A DNA stretch of 5,153 nucleotides from Gemmatimonadaceae bacterium (GCA_025453855.1 JALOPO010000159.1:1-5153), one strand, 5' to 3'. Shown: positions 1 through 5,153, numbered from the stretch's first letter. A program made the numbers and translations. The notes: generated by a model from the sequence alone, not told the origin.

Positions 1-630
1 GAGGCCACGGTATCGAACAGCCCCGAGGCGCGGACCTCCACCGTCCCGACATCCCACCGCTGCGCCGTGAGGAGGGCCTTGAGCCCGCCGTTCTCGTTCA
101 GCACCCGCCAGATGCAGAATCGCGCAGCAGCGGCTCCACGGCTGAAGCCACAGATATCCACCGCCACGAGCTCGAGACGCTCGGTCGCAGGCGAGTAATC
201 CAGCACCCGGGCCAGGCGTGACCACTGTGCGAGCGCCCGCAGGATCCCCCCCCTGCACGCGTGTCGTGACGCCGGTGATGCCGGTGCCAAGTGCGGCACC
301 ACGCACCGAGTCGCCCTGCAGGTCCGTCGTGCCGGCACCTTCGACGTACACACGCACGTACGCGTTGAATCCGTCGGCGCGATCCTGCACTTCACCCTCG
401 ATCCGCGCGACATTCGAGAGGTCGTTCTCGTAGCTCGTGTCGGCGCCACCGAGGCGCCGATTCGCGTCCCGCGCCGCGGGAGTGGGCGGACGGACGCGCG
501 CCAGTACGTTCACCCGATTGTTGAGCGTGCCGTCGAAGAAGAAGCTGATCCGGAGCCGGATCGGCGTCTTTCGCGGGTCGGCCTGCGCACGGGACGGCAC
601 CGGCGGTGCCACGCCCTCACCGACTTCCAT
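1..630 (-). CDS. DUF2235/Tle1-type T6SS phospholipase effector, 5' part, frameshifted at a G8 run
   Basis: Probable antibacterial lipase effector of the alpha/beta-hydrolase DUF2235 family (Tle1-like), which cleaves phospholipids in target cells after T6SS delivery. I translated this directly from the minus strand. Residues 29-38 read SFFFDGTLNN, the family's N-terminal signature. Residues 161-166 (after frame correction) read GFSRGA, the GxSxG nucleophile elbow with Ser163. The visible part ends in GLFDTVA, the family's conserved Asp-containing segment. The ATG at 630-628 follows a strong Shine-Dalgarno (GGGAGGGTGG). The first half is in frame with this ATG up to residue 128. There, eight G on the coding strand (246-253) push the reading one base out; seven would keep the second half in frame. 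Neither frame meets a stop before the edge, so the C-terminus is unseen. It lies 36 bp after the thiolase-like gene, probably in one operon. Family is confident; phospholipase activity is inferred from the family. Confidence 0.85.
   Translation of the reverse strand, partial: MEVGEGVAPPVPSRAQADPRKTPIRLRISFFFDGTLNNRVNVLARVRPPTPAARDANRRLGGADTSYENDLSNVARIEGEVQDRADGFNAYVRVYVEGAGTTDLQGDSVRGAALGTGITGVTTRVQGGDPAGARTVVTPGPGAGLLACDRASRARGGGYLWLQPWSRCCAILHLAGAERERRAQGPPHGAAVGCRDGGGPRLGAVRYRGL
246..253 (-). repeat. G8 homopolymer at the effector frameshift
   Basis: Eight consecutive C on the plus strand, read as eight G in the effector gene. Upstream, frame 1 holds the FFDGTLNN half. Downstream, the GFSRGA half lies one base away. 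One fewer G would restore a continuous protein. It may be a sequencing or assembly miscount, a phase-variable tract, or a fixed lesion. Confidence 0.9.
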
Positions 631-640
631 CCACCCTCCC
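631..640 (-). promoter_or_regulatory. Ribosome binding site of the DUF2235 effector
   Basis: Coding-strand GGGAGGGTGG lies immediately upstream of the ATG at 630-628. It decides this start and suggests strong independent initiation of the effector, even though it follows another gene after only 36 bp. Confidence 0.7.
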
Positions 641-666
641 CTCACCACGGCCTCGCCCCTGGCCCG

Positions 667-1755
667 TCATGCCCCACGCACCACGACGGCGGCGCGCAGA
701 CCGTCGTCCGACGAAGCGTACACGAGCGACGGGCTCGCCCGGTAGCCATCGCGCATGCCGAGCGCAGCGAGCCCGACGGCCAGCGGCGCCCACGCCGCTC
801 CGGTGTCACCGATCCCCTCGGCGGGATGATGCATCGCATGATCCGGCGCGAAGCGATCCGACTGCCGCAGCTGCGCCACGCTCCACTCCTTCGCCCAGTA
901 GTGCTCCCCGTTCATCGACACGTAGACCTCCTCCACGGGCGCCGCCGGCGTGATCGCCGCCGCGTCGAGTGCGCCCGCCACGGCTGCGGCGAGCCCCTCG
1001 CCGCGATAGGGCGTGTCGCTCCAGAAGTGCCCGTCCTCCGTGCCGGTCACCACCGGTGCGATCCATGCAAGCGGTGCGAGCGTCGCACGTTCTGCTGCCG
1101 CCACGGCGGCGAGGAGCACGAACGCCGCCCCTTCACCCGGCAGGAAGCCGTCGCCGCGACGTTCCGTCTTCAAGCGTCCGATCCGGTCGTAGGCGTGCAG
1201 CAGCCGCGCGTCGCGGAACGTGTCGACACCGCCCGCGATCGCGAACGGCGCGGCCCCCGACCGCACCGCCGCTGCGGCGCGCTCGAGCGCCACGAGCCCG
1301 CCCGCACGTCCGTGCCCGACCGCCCGACTGGCCGTCACGTCGAACGTCCCGCCGCCGAGGGCCGCGAGCTGCATCGCCAGGCGCGCTGGAAACCAGCGCC
1401 CATCGATCGGCTGCGCCGCGTCGGGGGCCGGGGGTCGCCCCGGCAGCGCGATCGCGATCGGCGGCGGCACGACATCCCGCGGCATCACGCGAAGCACCTC
1501 GGCCAGCGGCATGGCCGCCAGTCGCAGCAGTCGCCGCTCGCGCCCACCCGGCACGACGCCGTCCTCGGTGGCGCTGTCCACGCCGTCGACGAGGTCGGCG
1601 AGCCCCTCGTCCGGCAGTTCGGCGAGCGTGATCGGCGCGAAGTAGAGATCCACCAGACGCGACTCGCGCAGGCGACGCACGCCGGCGCGCAGCGACGCGG
1701 CGGTTTCCGGGGCACTCAACCCGACGGCGGTCACCGCGCCAACGGCGACGACCAT
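667..1755 (-). CDS. Catalytically degenerate beta-ketoacyl synthase/thiolase-like protein, T6SS-associated
   Basis: A 362-residue protein with the beta-ketoacyl synthase fold. It begins MVVAVGAVTAVGLSAPE, like a KS N-terminus. It has an AGGVDTF segment (174-180) and DGFLPGEGAA (202-211), matching the KS 'DGFVxGEGA' motif. The expected TACSS nucleophile motif is absent: around 143-152 it reads RAVGHGRAG with no cysteine. The HGTGT histidine region is replaced by NGEHYWAKEW (282-291), and the K..GH motif by HPAEGIGDTGAA (310-321). It therefore should not condense acyl chains. From memory, KS-like proteins with NGE-x-Y/R...EW and HP...GD.GAA motifs occur beside T6SS VgrG/DUF2169/PAAR-like genes, which fits the lipase effector 36 bp downstream. 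An adaptor, chaperone or structural role is inference. The ATG at 1755 is chosen because homology starts there. GTG codons at 1758 and 1857 are alternatives, and none has a good Shine-Dalgarno. Confidence 0.85.
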   Translation of the reverse strand: MVVAVGAVTAVGLSAPETAASLRAGVRRLRESRLVDLYFAPITLAELPDEGLADLVDGVDSATEDGVVPGGRERRLLRLAAMPLAEVLRVMPRDVVPPPIAIALPGRPPAPDAAQPIDGRWFPARLAMQLAALGGGTFDVTASRAVGHGRAGGLVALERAAAAVRSGAAPFAIAGGVDTFRDARLLHAYDRIGRLKTERRGDGFLPGEGAAFVLLAAVAAAERATLAPLAWIAPVVTGTEDGHFWSDTPYRGEGLAAAVAGALDAAAITPAAPVEEVYVSMNGEHYWAKEWSVAQLRQSDRFAPDHAMHHPAEGIGDTGAAWAPLAVGLAALGMRDGYRASPSLVYASSDDGLRAAVVVRGA

Positions 1756-1862
1756 CACGTCGGAGGGCAGAGGCGAGGTGGGCAGGCTACGAGGTCCCGG
1801 TGATGGGCAGCAGAACAGTCGCGTCGCACGGCACACGGCGATCCATGCACGCAGCACGCGTC

Positions 1863-1874
1863 GCGTCGCGACGC
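1863..1874. repeat. 12-bp perfect palindrome upstream of the thiolase-like gene
   Basis: GCGTCGCGACGC reads the same on both strands. It lies about 110 bp upstream of the likely start of the thiolase-like gene, in the 246-bp gap behind the lipoprotein gene. It could be an operator, but such CG-rich palindromes also arise by chance in DNA of this composition. A second palindrome lies 50 bp away. Confidence 0.3.
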
Positions 1875-1923
1875 ATTGCGCGCTGCAGGTCGCATGCCGG
1901 CCCCGTCCTCACACCATCCGATC

Positions 1924-1933
1924 GATTCGAATC
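1924..1933. promoter_or_regulatory. 10-bp AT-containing palindrome, possible operator
   Basis: GATTCGAATC is a perfect palindrome in one of the less GC-rich patches of the window. It lies between the lipoprotein stop (2002) and the thiolase-like start (1755), where a promoter for the T6SS-associated pair would be expected. I see no convincing -35/-10 pair around it on the minus strand, so the regulatory role is only a suggestion. Confidence 0.25.
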
Positions 1934-2001
1934 AGGAAGAGTTCACGCACCGCGACGGCCTGGCGATCGACGGCAGACAGGCGCAGTCTCGTCGCTGCCC
2001 C

Positions 2002-2508
2002 TCAGCGCACCATGACCACGAGCGCCGGACTGGCGTTCGCGAGCCCGTCGTGGTGCCGCAGTCCGGCGCGGGCCCGGTAGTCGCCTCGCCCCGCCGGTGC
2101 GCGCCACTGGAGTGCCAGCACCTGCGTCTCGCGCGGCTCGAGGACGTGGTGCGGTCCCCGCTCGCAGGTGAAGACGCCACGCGGACCGACGAACGCCGCG
2201 AGGACCGACGGATTGCCGTTCGACGCCGGCGTCACCTGGACGTCGGCTTCCGGTCCGCACGGCCCTTGCAGCTCGATGGATGCATCGGTGCCGTTCGTGA
2301 TGCTGACGATGAATGCGATCGTGTCACCCGGCGCGACCATCGAGCGGCTGGGCGTCATGCGCACGGTGACGCCCGCGATCCGCTCGCGCGAGAGCGTCAT
2401 CCCGGCGTCGGTTGGCGCGCCTTCCGCGCAGCCGACGATGGCGGCGGCGGCCAGGAGCATGGCGGCGACGCGACGGTCGCGCGCGACGGAGCGATCGAGG
2501 CGGGGCAT
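2002..2508 (-). CDS. Small lipoprotein with BsuPI-like/Ig-like beta-sandwich domain
   Basis: A 168-residue putative exported lipoprotein. Residues 1-27 form a signal peptide: a basic n-region (RSVARDRRVAA), a hydrophobic core (MLLAAAAIVG) and a lipobox IVGC with Cys27 as the lipidated residue. The rest reads as one beta-sandwich domain. VAPGDTIAFIVSITNGTD, then a block around LEPRETQVLALQW, then GDYRARAG resemble the pattern of intracellular proteinase inhibitor (BsuPI)-like domains (G-D/E...N-x-T/S-D...W...G-x-Y). Two cysteines in the domain (GPCGPE and FTCERG) could form a disulfide, as expected outside the cytoplasm. The ATG at 2508 is preceded by GGAGA at 2519-2515 with good spacing. The frame stays open to 2985 upstream, but that part has no signal peptide and is not believable protein. 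Function unknown; the domain assignment is tentative. Confidence 0.75.
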   Translation of the reverse strand: MPRLDRSVARDRRVAAMLLAAAAIVGCAEGAPTDAGMTLSRERIAGVTVRMTPSRSMVAPGDTIAFIVSITNGTDASIELQGPCGPEADVQVTPASNGNPSVLAAFVGPRGVFTCERGPHHVLEPRETQVLALQWRAPAGRGDYRARAGLRHHDGLANASPALVVMVR

Positions 2509-2844
2509 GCGCGGTCTCCGGGTGCCGAGGTGGCATGGGTCGAGCCGCGCCGGCGGAGGCCGGCGCCACATGGGGAAGAGCGGAGCATCACCGCGTACGC
2601 GCTGCGGCAGGTGCACGTCACGGCACCCTCTGGCGAGATCATCCCCCGGGCCGATCTCCATGCGCCGCACGTGTCGCATGCATTCGCCGCGCTGCGGCCC
2701 GGGCCCGTCGCCGCGCTGCTCGACCGCTCCCCACACGATCGCCGCGCCGCCGCAGGCGCGCAACGTAGGCGTTTCGTCGATGGAACGGCGCGGCACGCGC
2801 GCCAGCCCGCGACCGCGACACCCTGCCCGAGAACGCGCGACATC
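2509..2844. other. Divergent intergenic region with a possible coding remnant
   Basis: 336 bp between the divergent lipoprotein gene and the hydroxylase remnant. It holds the lipoprotein's Shine-Dalgarno (2515-2519). No clear promoter, RNA gene or large inverted repeat is visible. Between about 2581 and 2763, the plus frame in phase with 2845 has G or C at most third positions and mixed second positions, as real coding DNA does. It reads for example RQVHVTAPSGEIIPRADL. No start or family is recognisable, and it may be a decayed gene or chance. Confidence 0.35.
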
Positions 2845-3412
2845 ATGCCCCGACGCGACGTCATCGACACCCTCGTGCGCGACCTCGACTCGCCCACCGA
2901 GGTCCGGCGCTTCGGGGCGGGTCGTGCAGTACTGGTACCACCGGCTCGTCCGCACCGTGCCGTTCCTGCCGGGCTTCCACACCATCCATCACAGCGCGAG
3001 GTCGATGGACTGGCCGGCGGCGTCGCGCCTGCACTTCATCGAGATCATCGTGCTCCGTGCGACCACCTCGCTCCCGATGTTCACGCTCGGCATCCACCCG
3101 AGCGTGGTGCAGGCGGACATCGGCTTCGTCCACGTCTGGTCGTCGCTGCTGCACGCCAACGTGGGCGGTGATTTCGACCGCCTCGGCCACTGGCTTGCCA
3201 CGCCGCGCTTCCACCACTGGCACCACGGGCTCGAGCGCGAGGCAGTGGCACGGTGCGTGGTCGCTCCCGACGGTCACCCTGCCGCCACGATCTGGCGCCA
3301 GGAGCGGCCCATGAGGCCGCGCCTGCGGCAGTCTCGGAGCGGAGGCTCGGCACCTTCCCCGGCGCGGCCTGCGGTGATCGCGCGCATCGAGGGTCGCTGC
3401 CGCGCCCACTGA
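2845..3412 (+). pseudogene. Fatty acid hydroxylase/sterol desaturase superfamily remnant
   Basis: Remains of an integral-membrane di-iron hydroxylase. The ATG at 2845 opens MPRRDVIDTLVRDLDSP and continues to EVRRFG, resembling the N-terminus of a bacterial branch of this family. At about 2914-2923 the reading jumps to the +1 frame and straight to VVQYWYHRLVRTVPFL, so the intervening membrane segments are missing. Frame 2 then follows the family closely: FHTIHHS (2975-2995), a SMDWPAASRLHFIE stretch, LLHANV and ATPRFHHWHH (about 3197-3226). The first histidine box is damaged: the expected HRxxH reads HRLVR, with CGC at 2951-2953 where CAC is expected. After HHWHHGLEREAVAR the usual C-terminal 'HFPWLDRLFGT' region is unrecognisable in all frames, and the tail to the TGA at 3410-3412 looks non-homologous. 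An internal deletion, a frame change, a lost metal ligand and a lost C-terminus make a pseudogene much more likely than a sequencing error. Confidence 0.8.
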
Positions 3413-3729
3413 CAACGCGTGAACGCGATCGCGTAGTCCAAGTGAGCGCGCGGAACTGGCGGACGGTGAGGCGCGTGCAAGCCATGCGCGTGATCGGGAA
3501 TGGTATCGGCCACTCCATGCCGATCAGACTCCCTGGCGTGGATGAGCACGCCCGTGCACGCAGGCGACCGCCCAGTCACGTCGTCACCTGTCCACCACCG
3601 ATGCCTGTCCTCCGATCCGGTCCGTCCGCCAGTCAGGCATGGCTGCGTGCATGCGTGCAGCCATGCTGATCGTCTGGCAGGCGCCGAGACGGTGCCTCGG
3701 TCAGCGCCCGCGCATACTGCGGCATCGGC
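3413..3729. other. Convergent intergenic region
   Basis: 317 bp between the end of the hydroxylase remnant (plus) and the stop of the regulatory-domain lipoprotein (minus). It contains a perfect 12-bp palindrome ACGCGATCGCGT (3423-3434) and the hairpin at 3637-3666. Open frames here have no recognisable protein content, and I see no RNA gene. Confidence 0.5.
3637..3666. terminator. 10-bp-stem hairpin between convergent genes
   Basis: Left arm GCATGGCTGC (3637-3646) and right arm GCAGCCATGC (3657-3666) pair perfectly around a 10-nt loop. The position, just beyond the stop (3730) of the minus-strand lipoprotein gene and between converging genes, fits a bidirectional terminator. There is no T-run on either side, so this is a terminator-like hairpin, not a canonical intrinsic terminator. 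Confidence 0.45.
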
Positions 3730-4272
3730 TCACAGGATCCGACGCCACCACGGTCGCCGCACGCGCACCAGCATGTTGCCGGGGCATTCGTCGCAGGCGA
3801 CCATGTCGAGCGCCACCGCCACGCGCAGCCCACCAGCGTCGGGAACGAACAGCGTGTCCCGGCGGATGCGGAAGCCGATGCTGCGCGCGACCAGCACGTG
3901 GCGCCCCGCTGGCACCGAGTCGGAGCGGAACGCGCCCGCGCCATCCGCGCGTGTCTCGGCACCGCCCGGAAGCAGGATGAGCGTGGCCGCCCCGATCGCG
4001 GCGCCACTGTGCTGCCTGGCGATCCTGCCGACCACCGACCCGCGGAGCGCAGGATCCACGGTCGTCTGCAGCGCCTGCGTGGGGGGCACGGCCGGGCACG
4101 ACGGTGGTCGATAGTCGTAGCGGCGGCACGCGACCGCGCCGACTGCGCCGACGACCAGCAGGACGACGTGTGGACGGCGCCGGAGGCACCAGTGTTGACG
4201 CTGCCACCACGAACGGCCCGGCACGACATCCGGTGCAGACGTGAGTGGCCCGAGACGACGGTCGCGGGTCAT
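3730..4272 (-). CDS. Lipoprotein with carboxypeptidase regulatory-like domain
   Basis: A protein of about 180 residues. After a long basic n-region ending in RRRPH comes a hydrophobic core (VVLLVVGAVGAVA) and Cys49 in an AVAC lipobox, indicating export and lipid anchoring. Residues about 76-146 form one carboxypeptidase regulatory-like (CarboxypepD_reg) beta-sandwich. LRGSVVGRIARQHSG, then IGAATLILLPGG, ADGAGAFRSDSVPAGRHVL and ARSIGFR show the usual 'G-x-V...A-x-V...T-D-x-x-G-x-F...L-x-x-G-x-Y/H-x-L...G' pattern. The C-terminus has C160-x2-C163 (CDEC) and a basic WWRR end. Such domains often bind or stabilise partners at the cell surface; the specific role is unknown. The start is uncertain: ATG 4272 is used, but GTG 4224 would give a more normal 24-residue signal peptide, and neither has a strong Shine-Dalgarno. 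The gene is divergent from the PEP-CTERM fragment. Confidence 0.75.
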   Translation of the reverse strand: MTRDRRLGPLTSAPDVVPGRSWWQRQHWCLRRRPHVVLLVVGAVGAVACRRYDYRPPSCPAVPPTQALQTTVDPALRGSVVGRIARQHSGAAIGAATLILLPGGAETRADGAGAFRSDSVPAGRHVLVARSIGFRIRRDTLFVPDAGGLRVAVALDMVACDECPGNMLVRVRRPWWRRIL

Positions 4273-4338
4273 GATCCGAGAATGCGCCGAGCCCACGATC
4301 GCCGACAGGTGTCGGACATGATGCGGGTCCGACGGCGG

Positions 4339-4377
4339 CACGTGGCCCACGGGAGCCGTCGCACGCGCCACGTGGCG
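4339..4377. repeat. Paired CACGTGGC direct repeats, second one within a 12-bp palindrome
   Basis: CACGTGGC occurs at 4339-4346 and 4369-4376, 30 bp apart start to start (about three helical turns). The second lies in the perfect palindrome CGCCACGTGGCG (4366-4377). They sit upstream of the regulatory-domain lipoprotein gene and beside the PEP-CTERM fragment. This arrangement would suit a DNA-binding dimer, but chance in GC-rich DNA is quite possible. Confidence 0.3.
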
Positions 4378-4646
4378 TGGCAGCGCCGCGATCGCCTCTG
4401 TCGGCCCGTGACGACAGTGTGCTGCTGGGGTCGTTCACGGCGGCGAATGCCTCCAACGGCCAGTTCATCGACTTCGCGCTCGACGCCGCCGGTGCGGCGG
4501 CCTTCGATGCCGCGCGGGGTGGGCGTCACGCCGTCGGCATCGCGCTCCGACCCACCGCCGTGATACCGGAGCCGTCCACCTATGCGCTCATGGCCACCGG
4601 GCTCGTCGTGCTCACCGGTCTCGCCTGGCGGCGCCACTCGACATGA
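4377..4646 (+). CDS. PEP-CTERM sorting-domain protein, N-terminally truncated remnant
   Basis: The C-terminal part of an exosortase (EpsH-type) substrate. Residues 63-89 are a complete PEP-CTERM tripartite signal: the motif IPEPSTYAL (P64-E65-P66), a hydrophobic helix (about 69-84) and a basic tail (WRRHST). Before it, DDSVLLGSFTAANASNG and GQFIDFALDAAG look like the end of a secreted beta-rich domain. The only start in the open frame is GTG 4377, because a TGA lies upstream at 4272-4274. There is no signal peptide, which any exosortase substrate needs, and the first residues (AAPRSPLSAR) look like non-coding DNA read through. Other plus frames upstream show no missing N-terminus. It is best read as the 3' remnant of a longer gene. 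Recognition of the sorting signal is confident; whether anything is expressed is doubtful. Confidence 0.7.
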   Translation: MAAPRSPLSARDDSVLLGSFTAANASNGQFIDFALDAAGAAAFDAARGGRHAVGIALRPTAVIPEPSTYALMATGLVVLTGLAWRRHST

Positions 4647-4712
4647 TGCGGAAGCTACGCCCGCACCACGGGCCGAAGACACGCTGACGCGAGAGCCGAA
4701 GGCGATGGTCCG

Positions 4713-4752
4713 GGCCCGCGACGACATCTGCCGATGGATGCCGTCGCGGGCC
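4713..4752. terminator. 11-bp-stem hairpin between convergent genes
   Basis: Left arm GGCCCGCGACG (4713-4723) pairs perfectly with right arm CGTCGCGGGCC (4742-4752) around an 18-nt loop. It lies between the PEP-CTERM stop (4646) and the VOC stop (4838), which converge, so it may end transcription from both sides. No T-run follows. The rest of 4647-4837 shows nothing else I can support. Confidence 0.45.
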
Positions 4753-4837
4753 GTGTGCCGTTTCGTCACCGCACGCCGATCGCGAGCGACGCGAAGCGCG
4801 CGACGAGGTGCGCACGCGTCGTTCGTCGTCCCGGACA

Positions 4838-5153
4838 TCAGGAGCGCAGCTCGCGCAGGTGGACGATGTTGCCCTCCGGGTCACACACGTTGCGAACCCG
4901 CATCCCGGGGCCGGGCCACACGGGGCCCACCACGCGGCCACCGCACCGCTCGACGATCGCCTCGGCCGACGCCAGCTGTGCGACGGTGAAGAACGGCTTG
5001 ATCGCCTGCTCCTCGCGCGGCACCGGCGGCACCGCGATGGTGATCGCCGCGGCATACTGCGGCGGGATGGCATGGATGATCAGCTGCACGTCGGCGGCCT
5101 GCAGCACCCGGTGCTCGTCGTCGGCATGCAGGACCGTCGCGTCGAGGAGCTGC
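4838..5153 (-). CDS. VOC superfamily (glyoxalase/bleomycin-resistance/dioxygenase fold) protein, C-terminal part
   Basis: The 5' end is beyond the right edge; about 104 C-terminal residues are visible. The reading frame is open through the edge, and the upstream residues (LLDATVLHADDEHRVLQ) continue the domain, so the GTG at 5107 is not the true start. The pattern is that of a VOC half-domain: the strand ADVQLIIHAIPP, then PFFTVAQLASAEAIVERCGG (strand and helix), then VVGPVWPGPGMRVRNV and the hallmark CDPEGNIVHLRE. In metal-dependent VOC enzymes the Glu of the last strand is usually a ligand, and here LRE supplies it. Substrate cannot be told from the sequence; an uncharacterised VOC protein is the safest name. 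It converges on the PEP-CTERM remnant, with a hairpin between. Confidence 0.85.
   Translation of the reverse strand, partial: QLLDATVLHADDEHRVLQAADVQLIIHAIPPQYAAAITIAVPPVPREEQAIKPFFTVAQLASAEAIVERCGGRVVGPVWPGPGMRVRNVCDPEGNIVHLRELRS

Noticed and set aside
826..1803. Long plus-strand open frames opposite the thiolase-like gene
   Set aside because: They give arginine- and histidine-rich translations typical of the antisense of high-GC genes, while the minus strand carries a recognisable KS fold throughout.
2509..2985. N-terminal extension of the lipoprotein gene to 2985
   Set aside because: It would bury the signal peptide inside the protein. It also overlaps the hydroxylase remnant, and the ATG at 2508 has its own Shine-Dalgarno.
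1876..3171. Long plus-strand open frame of 431 codons
   Set aside because: Its first part is antisense to the lipoprotein gene and its last part is out of frame with the hydroxylase homology. Only 2845 to about 2922 (and perhaps 2581-2763) looks like protein.
3423..3434. ACGCGATCGCGT palindrome containing GCGATCGC (HIP1-like)
   Set aside because: HIP1 is a cyanobacterial repeat. I noticed only this one copy, and the window is otherwise not cyanobacterial. A chance CG-rich palindrome is likelier.
3081..3579. Minus-strand open frames across the end of the hydroxylase remnant
   Set aside because: They are antisense to clear histidine-box coding sequence (FHHWHH) and have no recognisable domain or Shine-Dalgarno.
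3500..4114. Plus-strand open frame running into the regulatory-domain lipoprotein gene
   Set aside because: Low-complexity Ser/Arg/Pro-rich translation; the opposite strand encodes a lipobox and a clear beta-sandwich pattern.
1..5153. CRISPR array, tRNA/rRNA genes, insertion sequence ends, riboswitches
   Set aside because: Looked for by eye on both strands. No regularly spaced repeats, cloverleaf-like segments, transposase motifs or long terminal inverted repeats were seen.

Overview
Organism. The window is strongly GC-rich, with G or C at most third codon positions. It encodes a PEP-CTERM sorting signal, two lipoproteins (one with a carboxypeptidase-regulatory-like beta-sandwich) and a type VI secretion (T6SS)-associated gene pair. 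This suits a Gram-negative environmental bacterium. Gemmatimonadota is my best guess, with Acidobacteriota or another high-GC diderm possible. That placement is inference: no marker gene is present.

Layout. (1) 1-1755, minus strand: a two-gene unit. First comes a beta-ketoacyl-synthase/thiolase-fold protein that has lost the catalytic Cys and His residues. It is followed 36 bp later by the 5' part of a DUF2235/Tle1-type T6SS phospholipase effector that runs off the left edge. The effector carries a run of eight G (coding strand) that shifts its frame between two well-conserved halves. (2) 1756-2001: a gap with two short palindromes. (3) 2002-2508, minus: a small lipoprotein with a BsuPI-like/Ig-like domain. 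(4) 2845-3412, plus: a wrecked fatty acid hydroxylase/sterol desaturase gene. It has the family's N-terminus, then an internal deletion with a frame change, then the histidine-box region with one histidine replaced, then an unrelated tail. (5) 3413-3729: non-coding, with a perfect 10-bp-stem hairpin between convergent genes. (6) 3730-4272, minus: a lipoprotein with a carboxypeptidase regulatory-like domain. (7) 4377-4646, plus: the C-terminal end of a PEP-CTERM protein without a signal peptide. (8) 4647-4837: non-coding, with an 11-bp-stem hairpin, again between convergent genes. (9) 4838-5153, minus: the C-terminal part of a VOC/glyoxalase-fold protein that enters from the right edge.

How it fits together. 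Only the thiolase-like/phospholipase pair looks like a functional unit, probably T6SS effector cargo with an accessory pseudoenzyme. The other genes look like unrelated single genes. Both plus-strand genes are remnants, while the complete minus-strand genes are intact, so the middle of the window looks like accessory DNA under decay. Two of the three lesions change reading frame, and the G8 one could be a sequencing or assembly error.
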